64,000 nt of DNA, taken from contig VXNX01000013.1 in assembly GCA_009840385.1 (NCBI GenBank), forward strand, positions 1 through 64,000. Reading direction: 5' to 3'. Source of the stretch: Candidatus Dadabacteria bacterium (GTDB lineage: Bacteria; Desulfobacterota_D; UBA1144; Nemesobacterales; Nemesobacteraceae). Below, one piece after another: positions 9,134 through 17,770 of this stretch. The first letter of the stretch is position 1; the number at the start of each line of letters is the position of its first letter. Under the pieces are notes generated by a model. It saw only the letters and a list, made by a program, of their open reading frames with translations. It did not search any database and had not been told where the DNA came from. The position numbers and the translations under genes were made by a program.

Positions 9134-11080
9134 CTACGCATCGAAACTCACTATAATGCTCCCGTAATCGTCCACTTCGCAAGCACTATCGGGAGGAATA
9201 AAGGTAGTTGCGGTTTTCTCGTAGAGAACGCATGGCCCTTCGAATCGAAAACCCGGCCCGAGCTTTTCTCTCTCGCAGCATCTGGCCTTCACTTTTCTGC
9301 CCTCAAAAGTCACATCTTTTACGAAAAACCGCGGTTCCGATCCCAAACCTGAAGCGGGAAGAATATTTACTTTGCGTTCGGGCATATAAGCCCTCAGTCT
9401 CAGGGTCACGATCTCGACAACGGAAGATTCCTTCTTGTATCCGTAAGCTTTTTCGTGCTCGCGGTGAAAATCCGAAGCCATGGAATCACTGTAGGGAATC
9501 GTGAGTTCATGGGATTGCCTTCGGTATCGGGCGTCAACATGTTTTTCGAATCTGAGATCTTCTCTCCCCAGATCCGCATATGCGATTTCCTTGAGTTCCG
9601 CGAATTTTCGGTCCGTTTGCCGAAGGTCTTCATTATCCGCGGAGGAGAAAAACGTAACTCCGTAGTCCTTAAATGAATCGGCCAGAAGCATCCCGTAGGC
9701 GGAAAGCGCACCCGGATTCCTCGGAAAGACAACTTCCTGGATGTCTAGAGAACGGGCAAGATCACAGGCGTGAAGACCCCCGGCACCGCCAAACGAGACC
9801 AGGGAGAATTCCCTCGGATCATAGCCCCTCCCGACCGATATCACGCGAAGCGCCTTTTCCATGTTTGAATTCGAAATTCTGATTACGGATTCCGCAATCT
9901 CTTCCGCGGAGTGATCCGGGGCAAGAGAGCTGAGTGCCTTGAACGATCTTTCGGGATATATTTTCATCTCGCCGCCCAAAAACCAGCCAGGGTCCATTCT
10001 GCCAAGGACTATATTAGCATCCGTTACAGTCGGCAAAACGCCCTTTCCGTAGCACGCGGGTCCGGGATCAGCCCCAGCGCTTCGCGGCCCGACCTTCAAT
10101 ATGCCTCCCTCCGCGATATAGGCGATTGAACCCCCTCCCGCCCCTATGGTGGAAATGTTTATCATCGGCACCTTGAGCGCGGTACCACCAAAGGTGTTTT
10201 CGGTCGTAAAGCCTATCTTACCGTCGCAAAGAGATATGTCGGTCGAAGTTCCCCCCATGTCATAGGTAATAATTTTTTTTCTTCCAGAAAGCACACATAT
10301 CTCAAAAGCCCCTACAACTCCCCCCGCAGGGCCGGAGAGAACTATTTTTGCGGGCTCTTCGGCAGCCTGCTCAGCGGATATAACTCCGCCGTTTGACTGC
10401 ATGATAGAAAGAGATTTTTCTTCGAGGCTGCGGGAAAGCGAACGCATGTAATTGTCCACTTTGGGAATTAGGTAAGAATTCAAAACGGTTGTTGAGGTCC
10501 TTTCGTACTCCCTGAATTCCGCAACGAGGTTCGACGAGAGAGTGATAGGGATACCGAGTTGAGCAAGCACGGTCGCGACTTTATGTTCATTTTCGGGATT
10601 CGCATACGAATGGAGAAAACAGACCGCTATAGCCTCAACACCTAGAGAAGATATCTTCTCCATTATCTTCCCTACCTCAGCCTCATCCGGGCTATCAAGC
10701 ACACAGCCGCGGTAATCCGTTCTCTCGGAAACACCGAATCTTAGCTCCGAGGGAACCAGAGGCACGGCGGGACTCCAAGACAGGTCGTAAAGTCTCTCCC
10801 TGTTTTGCCGTCTAATCTCGATTACGTCTTCAAAACCTCTTGTGGTGACAAGGCAGGTTCTCGCGCCCTCGCGTTCCAAAAGGGCGTTTGTGGCCACAGT
10901 GGTTCCGTGGATAATTTCCGATATATGGGAAAACTCAGCGGGATGGTTTTCAAGCCCCTTGAGTACCGCTATGGAGGGGTTACGTGGGGTGGAAGGAACC
11001 TTGTCTATCGATATTTCTTTTCCGTCGAAAAAAACAAAATCGGTAAAAGTCCCTCCCGCGTCTATGCCTACAGAAAGCAT
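9134..11080 (-). CDS. Hydantoinase / oxoprolinase family protein, subunit A type
   Basis: This family uses ATP to open hydantoins, 5-oxoproline or related cyclic amides, or to carboxylate ketones such as acetone. The 648-residue protein begins MLSVGIDAGGTFTDFVFFDG, the family's phosphate-binding start. It has HGTTVATNALLERE in the N-terminal domain, then DMGGTSTDISL, IGAGGGSIA and ADPGPACYG in the ATPase domain. The usual B-subunit partner (HyuB) is not in the window. The neighbours, rpoZ upstream and a NUDIX gene downstream, give no hint of substrate. The general family is clear; the reaction is not. Confidence 0.9.
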   Translation of the reverse strand: MLSVGIDAGGTFTDFVFFDGKEISIDKVPSTPRNPSIAVLKGLENHPAEFSHISEIIHGTTVATNALLEREGARTCLVTTRGFEDVIEIRRQNRERLYDLSWSPAVPLVPSELRFGVSERTDYRGCVLDSPDEAEVGKIMEKISSLGVEAIAVCFLHSYANPENEHKVATVLAQLGIPITLSSNLVAEFREYERTSTTVLNSYLIPKVDNYMRSLSRSLEEKSLSIMQSNGGVISAEQAAEEPAKIVLSGPAGGVVGAFEICVLSGRKKIITYDMGGTSTDISLCDGKIGFTTENTFGGTALKVPMINISTIGAGGGSIAYIAEGGILKVGPRSAGADPGPACYGKGVLPTVTDANIVLGRMDPGWFLGGEMKIYPERSFKALSSLAPDHSAEEIAESVIRISNSNMEKALRVISVGRGYDPREFSLVSFGGAGGLHACDLARSLDIQEVVFPRNPGALSAYGMLLADSFKDYGVTFFSSADNEDLRQTDRKFAELKEIAYADLGREDLRFEKHVDARYRRQSHELTIPYSDSMASDFHREHEKAYGYKKESSVVEIVTLRLRAYMPERKVNILPASGLGSEPRFFVKDVTFEGRKVKARCCEREKLGPGFRFEGPCVLYEKTATTFIPPDSACEVDDYGSIIVSFDA

Positions 11081-11146
11081 AAAAGGATTTTTACCTCACT
11101 GCGTGCGATTTAAGACCGCACGTGGAATTACTTCCAAGGTGTTTGA

Positions 11147-11359
11147 TTAGTAGTTATCCCTGTCTTTGGGATATATAACGTTTACCTTTCCCTCGGCTAT
11201 CTCTCTTAATGCCGAAACGACATGCTTGTTGTCGTCATTTTCAGACGCTACGACTGTAGCTCCCTTGGATATCTGGCTTGCCCTTTTCATCGCCGCTATG
11301 GAGAGAGCAAATCTGTTCTCGACTTTCTCTAAGCAGTCTTCAATTGTAATTCTGGCCAT
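11147..11359 (-). CDS. rpoZ: RNA polymerase omega subunit
   Basis: Omega helps fold and hold the beta' subunit of RNA polymerase. The 70-residue product [19 protein letters not shown] has the conserved RF.L....A.RA...G pattern ([13 protein letters not shown]) and a C-terminal [13 protein letters not shown]. It opens the minus-strand run leading to purD. A candidate promoter lies about 60 bases upstream. In many bacteria rpoZ is next to gmk and spoT; neither is here. Confidence 0.95.
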   Translation of the reverse strand: MARITIEDCLEKVENRFALSIAAMKRASQISKGATVVASENDDNKHVVSALREIAEGKVNVIYPKDRDNY

Positions 11360-11421
11360 AAGTTATTACCTTCCCTGATTAGTACCGAATTATTAAAAAC
11401 GGTTTTAAAACAGAATACCCA

Positions 11422-11451
11422 ATATCATTCAACTCTTCACGATAATGTCAA
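11422..11451 (-). promoter_or_regulatory. Candidate promoter for rpoZ
   Basis: On the minus strand a perfect TTGACA (11446-11451) is followed after 18 bases by TGATAT (11422-11427), a weak -10. It lies in the 135-base gap between the PhoD-type gene and rpoZ and would give a leader of about 55 bases. The -35 match is strong and the -10 poor, so it is only plausible. Confidence 0.45.
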
Positions 11452-11494
11452 TTAAATTCCGCCCTCTTTCTCTCACTCAAAATGTTTTCATCGA

Positions 11495-13225
11495 TTAATC
11501 GTCAACAGCAATCAACTTGCGGTTCCCCGCATCAGGAAGTACACCCAGCATCTTTCCGCCTGAAGTCAACTCCCTGAATTCCAGCTGTTTGACGGTATCC
11601 ACGTATATCCACTGCGACTGCGCCCTTTTAGCGGTAAAACTGACGATTATATAACCGCGGTCCTTTGTGTTTGAGTAGACGAGGTCATCAACCAGCACTT
11701 CCAGATCGCGGGCAAACTCCTCGGCCTGTTGCGACGTAAGCTTGAGATAAGTTTCAAGACCTCCTGAAGACACAGATGGGGTAGCGAACTCAACGCCTAC
11801 CTGATTTCCCATTGCATCCTTAAGGTTGTTCGCCCATCCGTTATGTGTATCCCCTGCAAGTACCACCAAGTTATTATCCGCCCCGTAAGCCGTTCCCAGC
11901 ACCGCTTCGCGCTCCGCAGGGTAACCGTCCCAGGCATCAAGATTATAGGGAAGAACGGTATTTATACGATTCATCTCATCCTGAGTTACAGAAGAATCCT
12001 CTCGCAACATCCGGGCCTTAATCTTGGTCAGTTGATCAATAAGACCAGCAACCTCAGGCGTACGATCGCCCAGATGGGGAATTATTTCAAATGGAACGTT
12101 CATCCTGCCCATAAGGACCTGCTGACCAAGAACCTGCCAAGTGGCGGTTGAACCGGCAAGTTTTCCCCGAAGCCAAGCAAGCTGATCCGGACCGAGCAGT
12201 GTCCGTTCTGGAGAACCAATATCTTTACGGAAACGCTGGCCGTCAAAACCAGTGTCCGGGTCGAAATAATTTTTGTAACCAAGCTGTTTTTCCCGTCCGC
12301 TCAGGCGGGTATCGAGCATGAAAAGTTCAACTAGGTTTCCAAAAGAAAAACTGCGGTATATCCGTTGAGGATTTTTCCCGTCTACAGAACGAACTGGCAT
12401 CCATTCGTAATAGGCCTGAAGCGCAACCGTCTTGCGTTTATCAAAACTTCCTTCACTTTCATCATGATTCTGGGCACCGCCTACGTAAGCGTCGTTTGCA
12501 ACCTCATGATCATCCCAGACGGTGATAAACGGATGTGCGGCGTGAAGAGCCTGAAGCTGGGGGTCTGTCCTGTATAGAGCATAACGCCTCCGGTAATCAC
12601 CAAGTGTCAGGATTTCCTTGTCACTGTACTGCGGAAGATCCCTGTCGGCTTCCTTTGAATTACCAGTGCCGGAATCCGGTGCTCTACCATACTCGTAAAT
12701 ATAGTCGCCAAGGTGAATGACGGCATCCACGTCAGCCGTTTTAGCCGCGTGACCGTAGACATTAAAGTAGCCGCCATGGGAAATGGGATAGTTGGAACAT
12801 GAAAACACCGCCAGCTTAACCGAGTTTACATCGCCCTGTGGCAGGGTCTTGGTACGACCGATAGCGGATGTTACCTTCCCCGAGCGGAAACGATAGTAGT
12901 AAACGGTTCCGGCCGAAAGACCCTTAACATCAATTTTGACCGTGTAATCCCTCTTGGCCGTGGCAGTCTGAACGGAACTATAAACGAGGCTTTCGAACTT
13001 TTCATCCGAAGCGACTTCAACCCTGACCCTAACTCTTTCCTGAGATGTCAGAGGAGTAACTCTTGTCCAGACAATAACCCTGTCAGCCAACGGGTCTCCG
13101 CTTGCAATACCATGATCAAAACTCACACGCCCTGAACCGCCGTATAATGCAAAACCGATAGCAACCAGCAAAACGGCAAAGAAAAAGGCCGTTAAGGCGT
13201 AAACCAGATGTTTTCTGGAAAGCAA
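11495..13225 (-). CDS. PhoD-type alkaline phosphatase / phosphodiesterase
   Basis: PhoD enzymes release phosphate from phosphomono- and diesters outside the cytoplasm using iron and calcium. After an N-terminal hydrophobic segment (about residues 8-29) comes the PhoD N-domain (SFDHGIASGDPLADRVIVWTR, quoted in part). The metallophosphatase motifs SCSNYP, HLGDYIYEYG, WDDHEVANDAYVGG and AGDTHNGW follow. The 576 residues fit the family. Classical PhoD is exported by Tat, but no twin arginine precedes the hydrophobic segment here, so Sec export or a membrane anchor is more likely. No Pho box was recognised in the 197-base gap shared with hisIE. Confidence 0.92.
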   Translation of the reverse strand: MLSRKHLVYALTAFFFAVLLVAIGFALYGGSGRVSFDHGIASGDPLADRVIVWTRVTPLTSQERVRVRVEVASDEKFESLVYSSVQTATAKRDYTVKIDVKGLSAGTVYYYRFRSGKVTSAIGRTKTLPQGDVNSVKLAVFSCSNYPISHGGYFNVYGHAAKTADVDAVIHLGDYIYEYGRAPDSGTGNSKEADRDLPQYSDKEILTLGDYRRRYALYRTDPQLQALHAAHPFITVWDDHEVANDAYVGGAQNHDESEGSFDKRKTVALQAYYEWMPVRSVDGKNPQRIYRSFSFGNLVELFMLDTRLSGREKQLGYKNYFDPDTGFDGQRFRKDIGSPERTLLGPDQLAWLRGKLAGSTATWQVLGQQVLMGRMNVPFEIIPHLGDRTPEVAGLIDQLTKIKARMLREDSSVTQDEMNRINTVLPYNLDAWDGYPAEREAVLGTAYGADNNLVVLAGDTHNGWANNLKDAMGNQVGVEFATPSVSSGGLETYLKLTSQQAEEFARDLEVLVDDLVYSNTKDRGYIIVSFTAKRAQSQWIYVDTVKQLEFRELTSGGKMLGVLPDAGNRKLIAVDD

Positions 13226-13422
13226 AATTCAACTCCTCCCTGCGCAGAGCAGTTTTACAGTTATACACCCAAAATCAACAACAATTCAGAGAAAAACTCT
13301 CAGATGCAAAAAGTGCTTCGAAACGAGCCCTCCGAACGATGATCTCCTGCATCTCCGGCTCTTTGACAACTAAGGCTTTGCAATTATTATCTTGACGTAT
13401 TACCAGCGGAGCGAAACCCCCC

Positions 13423-14082
13423 ATGGATATGGATTTTGAAAAACTGAAGTTCAACGACGAAGGTCTTCTGCCCGTGATAGTGCAGGACAGTTCAAGCGGA
13501 CAGATCCTTATGCTCGCATACGCGAATAGGGAAGCCCTTGAGATGACCGTCAAGACGGGAAGGACCCACTTCTGGAGCAGGTCAAGAAAAAAGATCTGGA
13601 ACAAGGGCGAAGAATCAGGCCATTTTCAGGACGTAAGGGAAATCTTCGTCGACTGCGACTGCGATACGGTGCTCATAACGGTGAAGCAGACAGGGGCAGC
13701 CTGTCACACGGGAAACCCCACATGTTTTTACAGATCAGGGGAGATGCAAGAAAAAGCGGCCCCTACATTCGAAAAAGCATCCCTTAAAAAGGTGTTCTCC
13801 GTAATAGAGGACAGGAAGCAAAACCCGAAGGAAAAATCCTACGTAAGCAGCCTTATGAAAGGCGGGCTCGACAGGATACTAAAGAAAATCGGAGAGGAAG
13901 CCGGCGAAGTCGTAATAGCCGCAAAAAACAGGGATAAAGATGAACTCGTATACGAGCTTACTGACTTGTGGTTCCACTCCATGGTGCTTCTCTGCGAAGC
14001 GGGCCTTTCGCCCCAGGACATATCAGATGAACTTGAGAGAAGGTTTGGCAAGCGCAAAGAAGAATATTCTGGGAACAATTAA
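13423..14082 (+). CDS. hisIE: Bifunctional phosphoribosyl-AMP cyclohydrolase / phosphoribosyl-ATP pyrophosphatase
   Basis: HisIE carries out steps two and three of histidine synthesis. Residues about 1-115 form HisI, with [10 protein letters not shown], the zinc and substrate region [27 protein letters not shown] and the cysteine segment [13 protein letters not shown]. Residues about 120-219 form HisE, with [15 protein letters not shown] and the [10 protein letters not shown] helix. It stands alone, with no other his gene in the window. An ATG six bases further on (13429) is an equally good start. GGAG lies about 12 bases upstream. Confidence 0.96.
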   Translation: MDMDFEKLKFNDEGLLPVIVQDSSSGQILMLAYANREALEMTVKTGRTHFWSRSRKKIWNKGEESGHFQDVREIFVDCDCDTVLITVKQTGAACHTGNPTCFYRSGEMQEKAAPTFEKASLKKVFSVIEDRKQNPKEKSYVSSLMKGGLDRILKKIGEEAGEVVIAAKNRDKDELVYELTDLWFHSMVLLCEAGLSPQDISDELERRFGKRKEEYSGNN

Positions 14083-14148
14083 GCGCGACCAGACGCAAGA
14101 ACCCGGTTAAAAACCAAGAAATCGTGTGCCGACGGCTAGATTTTTTTC

Positions 14149-14652
14149 TTAGGAGAGTCTTTTCGGAGTAGGCCTGTTCTTTTTAGGCCTGTCCTTCTCT
14201 TCTATGTACTCCCCGATATGAGTTCTTTTTCTCACCGAAGGCGGCAGGTTTGAGAGATCGGGCTTCGGCATGTCGGTTGAAAGGTCCCTGGTAAAAGCGA
14301 AAGTCGAGATCACTTTTTCCACCTTCTTTTTCTCCCCGCAATAGCACTTTACGTTCTTTTCATCCCCTTCTTCGTATATAAGTTCGGAAAACCTGTAGTT
14401 TCGCATGTTGAAAAGCGCAAGCAGGGTTCCATTCTTAAGGTAGTAGTCGTTGAATATGGAATCTTTTCCCTTTCTCCCGTGTTTTGCGACTATTTCTTCG
14501 CGCTCGAGGTCGACAACCTCTATAGCATAGATGTTGTCATATTTCTCGACAAGGCTTTTGACGGTACTCTTGTCCCGTTTTCTCTCAAGAGTCTTTAGTG
14601 ATTTTTCAACGTTGCCTCTGCACTTAGTGCATTCAAATTCATAGAGTGGCAT
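14149..14652 (-). CDS. FmdB-like zinc-ribbon protein with large internal insertion (copy 1)
   Basis: The first residues, MPLYEFECTKC, are the signature of the FmdB/CxxC_CxxC regulatory-protein family, which normally puts its second cysteine pair about 15-20 residues later. Here the partner segment (KCYCGEKKKVEKVISTF) appears only at residues 102-118. About 75 extra residues therefore separate the half-sites, and the second pair is CxC, not CxxC. A charged, proline-rich tail (about 130-167) follows. It lies 9 bases after a paralogue of the same build. The insertion shares a pattern with that paralogue (LKNGTLLALFNMRNYRFSE here). Function unknown; see findings. Confidence 0.75.
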   Translation of the reverse strand: MPLYEFECTKCRGNVEKSLKTLERKRDKSTVKSLVEKYDNIYAIEVVDLEREEIVAKHGRKGKDSIFNDYYLKNGTLLALFNMRNYRFSELIYEEGDEKNVKCYCGEKKKVEKVISTFAFTRDLSTDMPKPDLSNLPPSVRKRTHIGEYIEEKDRPKKNRPTPKRLS

Positions 14653-14661
14653 TTGCGTCTC

Positions 14662-15168
14662 CTATCTGTTGAAATACTGGTTAAGGTGATCCTGTCCTAC
14701 CCAGTCGCTTGCTATTTCTTCATCTTTTTGCTGCTTGTATTCAAGATGCCACCTGAGTTCGTCCCCGGGACCCGGAGCTCTTTTGCTCTTGTCGTCGAAT
14801 ATGGCCTTGAAGGTGGAAAAAACCCTTCTCACAGATCCGGGATCGTCGCAGAGAGGACATTTGATTTCATCCTGATCGTCGTCATCTCCGTACACAAGGT
14901 GGTCGAAACGAAAATTCTTAAGCTCAAGATAAAGCACTTTCCCGTTATCAAGCTTGTAACGAAACCGCCTTGCACCGCTTATACCCCTTTCCCCTAGTTC
15001 AAAGAACTGTTTTCCATTCTTGTCGCTTGTTACTTCGATGTAACAGAAGTTGCGGTTCTGCTTGAAAATTTTCCTCGCATTAGTCTTGGTAAGCTTAGCG
15101 ACCAGATCGTCTATATCCGTGTTGTAACTCTCCATACAACTGTCGCATTCATATTCGTATAACGGCAC
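14662..15168 (-). CDS. FmdB-like zinc-ribbon protein with large internal insertion (copy 2)
   Basis: This 168-residue protein has the family start MPLYEYECDSC (Cys8, Cys11). The second half-site is EIKCPLCDDPGSVRRVFSTF, with Cys104 and Cys107, so this copy keeps two CxxC pairs but 92 residues apart. The inserted part ends KLDNGKVLYLELKNFRFDH, clearly related to the equivalent part of the downstream copy. The C-terminal 45 residues are hydrophilic and unlike copy 1. The two genes form a tandem pair on the minus strand, divergent from the alcohol dehydrogenase gene. Function unknown. Confidence 0.75.
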   Translation of the reverse strand: MPLYEYECDSCMESYNTDIDDLVAKLTKTNARKIFKQNRNFCYIEVTSDKNGKQFFELGERGISGARRFRYKLDNGKVLYLELKNFRFDHLVYGDDDDQDEIKCPLCDDPGSVRRVFSTFKAIFDDKSKRAPGPGDELRWHLEYKQQKDEEIASDWVGQDHLNQYFNR

Positions 15169-15340
15169 GTTATGCCTCCGGAAAAACTTTTAATCTGGAG
15201 AATTATAAACAATATAATCTGAGTTTAAAGCCCGAAAACCCTGAAGCCTCCAAAACATTGCTGAAAAAGAGTGCAGTGAGCAAACACCGCTGCACTGAAA
15301 TCACATCACCCGAATTGATCAATTCCCTGCCATATTATGG

Positions 15341-15349
15341 TGTTATACT
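15341..15349 (+). promoter_or_regulatory. Candidate extended -10 promoter ahead of the alcohol dehydrogenase gene
   Basis: TGTTATACT is an extended -10 (TGn-TATACT). No good -35 sits at the right distance, which extended -10 promoters tolerate. The ATG at 15360 is only 10 bases beyond it, so the message would be leaderless or nearly so. The same 15 bases surrounding it recur upstream of rpoN. Confidence 0.45.
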
Positions 15350-15359
15350 TTGTAGCACG

Positions 15360-16385
15360 ATGAAGGCAATGGTTCTAAAGGGTACGCACGACCTGTCTGA
15401 AAACAATACTCCTCTTGAGTTGCTGGAAATCCCCACTCCGAAACCCGCTGAAGGAGAAGTGCTGATACGGGTTTTGGCCTGCGGCGTCTGTCACACCGAT
15501 ATGGATGAGGTGGAAGGAAGGGTGATGCCTCCTTCTTTTCCAATTGTTCCTGGGCACCAAGTTGTAGGGGTGATTGAAGAACCCAGCCTGAGATTCAACG
15601 CAGGCGACATGGTTGGAGTCGCGTGGATAGGAGGAACCTGCGGAAAATGCGGCCACTGCGGGAGTGGACGGGAGAACCTCTGCCATGAGTTTACTGCTAC
15701 CGGCAGGGACAGAAACGGGGGGTTTGCCGAGTTCATGGTCGCAGACGCAGAATTCATTTACCCCATACCTGCGGAAATGGATCCGGTGAAAACTGCCCCT
15801 CTCCTATGCGCTGGAGCGATAGGTTATCGCTGCGTGAAACTCTCCGGAATAACAGACGGAGACGCCATAGGGCTTATGGGATTCGGGGCTTCAGCTCATC
15901 TGGTGATAAAGCTGCTTCGCCACACATATCCCCTAAGCGAGGTATTCGTATTCGCAAGGGGGGAAAGGGAAAGACAATTTGCCACAGATCTCGGAGCATT
16001 CTGGTCAGGGAAAATTGAAGAGCATTCCCCAAAGCAACTTTCCGCCATCATCGACACCACGCCGGTATGGAAGCCGGTTCTGCACTCGCTTGAGAATCTC
16101 GTCGCCGGGGGAAAACTGGTCGTAAACGCCATCAGTAAAGAAAACTCCGATATTGACTCTCTGCTGAGCCTTGATTATCAGTCGCACCTCTGGCTTGAAA
16201 AAGAGATAAAGAGCGTAGCAAACGTCACAAGAGAGGATGTCGCAGGCTTTCTCTCGGTCGCATCCAGCTTGGGAATAGAGGCTGAGGTCACCGAGTATGG
16301 ACTTGAAGAGGCAAACACGGCGCTTTTGGAAATCAGAAGGGGAGGAGGCAAAGGTGCCAAGGTTCTAAAAATAGCCGACCGGTAA
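15360..16385 (+). CDS. Zinc-dependent alcohol dehydrogenase, medium-chain family
   Basis: The 341-residue product oxidises alcohols or reduces aldehydes with NAD(P). Catalytic zinc ligands are in ACGVCHTD and PGHQVVG. The structural zinc site is CGKCGHCGSGRENLC. The cofactor fold shows GLMGFGASAHLV, as in the propanol-preferring AdhP/AdhA branch. I start at the ATG at 15360 (MKAMVLKG), where homology of this family begins, not at an in-frame codon 102 bases earlier. Convergent with arsC, with 5 bases between them. Substrate cannot be told. Confidence 0.93.
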   Translation: MKAMVLKGTHDLSENNTPLELLEIPTPKPAEGEVLIRVLACGVCHTDMDEVEGRVMPPSFPIVPGHQVVGVIEEPSLRFNAGDMVGVAWIGGTCGKCGHCGSGRENLCHEFTATGRDRNGGFAEFMVADAEFIYPIPAEMDPVKTAPLLCAGAIGYRCVKLSGITDGDAIGLMGFGASAHLVIKLLRHTYPLSEVFVFARGERERQFATDLGAFWSGKIEEHSPKQLSAIIDTTPVWKPVLHSLENLVAGGKLVVNAISKENSDIDSLLSLDYQSHLWLEKEIKSVANVTREDVAGFLSVASSLGIEAEVTEYGLEEANTALLEIRRGGGKGAKVLKIADR

Positions 16386-16390
16386 CTTTT

Positions 16391-16909
16391 TCAAAATACA
16401 GAGTGTCCAATTTCCTCCAGTTTATTCTCAAGCGACTCGCTCTCAAGCGACTCGAATGGAAGAGACAAAAACGCCCTAACCCGTCTTTCCAATAATCCAT
16501 AGGCTTCGGCGAAAGCTTCTCGCTGTTCGGCCTCGGTCCCCTGAACGCCCGCAGGATCCTCAAGACCCCAGTGGGCCGTTACGGACCTGCCCGGCCACAC
16601 AGGACAAACCTCATTCGCCGCATTGTCACACACTGTAAAGACAAAATCCATCGCAGGGGCACCCGCCGCCTCAAACTCGTCCCAAGACTTGGAACGCAGG
16701 TTCTCCGTGTCATGCCCCCGGCGGAGCAGAAGTTCAAGAGCATAAGGGTGAATTTCTCCCCGCGGATGACTTCCAGCGCTGTAGCCGACAAAACGCCCGT
16801 CACTATTGCGATTCAAAAGAGATTCGGCGATAACCGAACGGGCCGAGTTGCCCGTGCAGAGAAACAGTACCCTGTAGATTCGTTCGCGTGATGGCTTCTT
16901 TTCTTTCAT
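16391..16909 (-). CDS. arsC: Arsenate reductase, low-molecular-weight phosphatase type
   Basis: The P-loop VLFLCTGNSARSVIAES (Cys at about residue 18) and the later HWGLEDPAGVQGTEAEQREAF identify the thioredoxin-coupled arsenate reductase family, which reduces arsenate to arsenite. Further cysteines occur in FTVCDNAANEVCPVWPG, as in this family. At 172 residues it is longer than the usual 130-140, with an extra C-terminal stretch containing a repeated ESLES/ESLEN motif. No arsenite exporter or ArsR regulator is nearby. A plain protein-tyrosine phosphatase role is less likely. Confidence 0.88.
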   Translation of the reverse strand: MKEKKPSRERIYRVLFLCTGNSARSVIAESLLNRNSDGRFVGYSAGSHPRGEIHPYALELLLRRGHDTENLRSKSWDEFEAAGAPAMDFVFTVCDNAANEVCPVWPGRSVTAHWGLEDPAGVQGTEAEQREAFAEAYGLLERRVRAFLSLPFESLESESLENKLEEIGHSVF

Positions 16910-16935
16910 AACCTTGCTCTATCGGTTTGCCTACA

Positions 16936-16965
16936 TTTAGACACCTAGGCTTGGTAATATATAAT
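16936..16965 (+). promoter_or_regulatory. Candidate promoter of the decarboxylase-like gene, leaderless
   Basis: TATAAT (16960-16965) is a perfect -10, with TTTAGA (16936-16941, 4 of 6 matches) 18 bases upstream. The favoured GTG start (16972) lies 6 bases beyond the -10, so transcription should begin at or very near the start codon. Confidence 0.5.
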
Positions 16966-16971
16966 TTCTCC

Positions 16972-17757
16972 GTGCCCAAAAATAAAGAAATTCTTGTAAA
17001 AACTGAAAATTCCGTCTGTACCCTTACGCTTAACCGCCCCGAGAAAAGAAACTCTCTTACCCCGAAAACTCTCAAACTGTTAACAGAGGAATTCCTAAAA
17101 CTGGGAGAAATCCCCGAAATCAGGTGTGTTGTGATAACGGGAAGCGGCGATAGGGCATTTTGCTCAGGATACGATATAGACTCAATATCCGATGAAGAAA
17201 TTGCCATAGAAAACGACCATCCTCTTACCGAAGCCATACGGGCAGTAAAATCTTACCCCCTTCCCGTAATAGCAATGATAAACGGTCACGCTTTCGGGGC
17301 AGGGCTTGAGCTTGCGGTTGCCTGTGATATAAGAGTGTGCGTTTCCGATGCCAAGCTCGCAATCCCGCCCGCAAAACTGGGAGTCACCTATCATTACGGG
17401 GGAATAAAACAGTTTCTGAATTTGGTGGGTCCCGGATTTACAAGGGAGCTTTTCTTAACAGGAAACTCCGTTAACGCCGAAAGAGCCTTGGAAAAAGGGC
17501 TTGTCAACCATGTCGTGAAAAAAGACGAACTTGAAAAATTCACCTACGCACTTGCCGAGGGGATAAGCGAGAACGCGCCACTTTCCATGATATCAATGAA
17601 AAAGATGATAAATATCTGGGAAGAAGGGAATCCGCCTTCAGAAGAAAACGAAGAACTTATAAAATCCCTTCTTGCGAAGGTAAGGGAAAGTAGCGACGCC
17701 CAGGAAGGGAAAAAAGCCTTTCTTGAGAAAAGAAAGCCCGTTTTCAAGGGAAAATAG
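16972..17757 (+). CDS. Crotonase-fold protein, methylmalonyl-CoA decarboxylase-like
   Basis: The crotonase fold is shown by AFCSGYDIDSI and GHAFGAGLELAVACD, which form the oxyanion hole. The segment where hydratases carry a catalytic glutamate reads PPAKLGVTYHYGG. This resembles methylmalonyl-CoA decarboxylase (ScpB/YgfG), as do PEIRCVVI, NHVV..DELE.FT and the terminal QEGKKAFLEKRKPVFKG. From the GTG at 16972 the protein is 261 residues, the same as ScpB as I recall it. An ATG at 16927 would add 15 unrelated residues. The reaction is inferred from motif resemblance. Converges on era, 13 bases apart. Confidence 0.8.
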   Translation: MPKNKEILVKTENSVCTLTLNRPEKRNSLTPKTLKLLTEEFLKLGEIPEIRCVVITGSGDRAFCSGYDIDSISDEEIAIENDHPLTEAIRAVKSYPLPVIAMINGHAFGAGLELAVACDIRVCVSDAKLAIPPAKLGVTYHYGGIKQFLNLVGPGFTRELFLTGNSVNAERALEKGLVNHVVKKDELEKFTYALAEGISENAPLSMISMKKMINIWEEGNPPSEENEELIKSLLAKVRESSDAQEGKKAFLEKRKPVFKGK

Positions 17758-17770
17758 AAGCTTTTAAAGT

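Noticed and set aside
14082-14148. Rho-independent terminator after hisIE
   Set aside because: GCCGACGGC before a T-run (around 14128-14146) has no loop and cannot form a proper hairpin.
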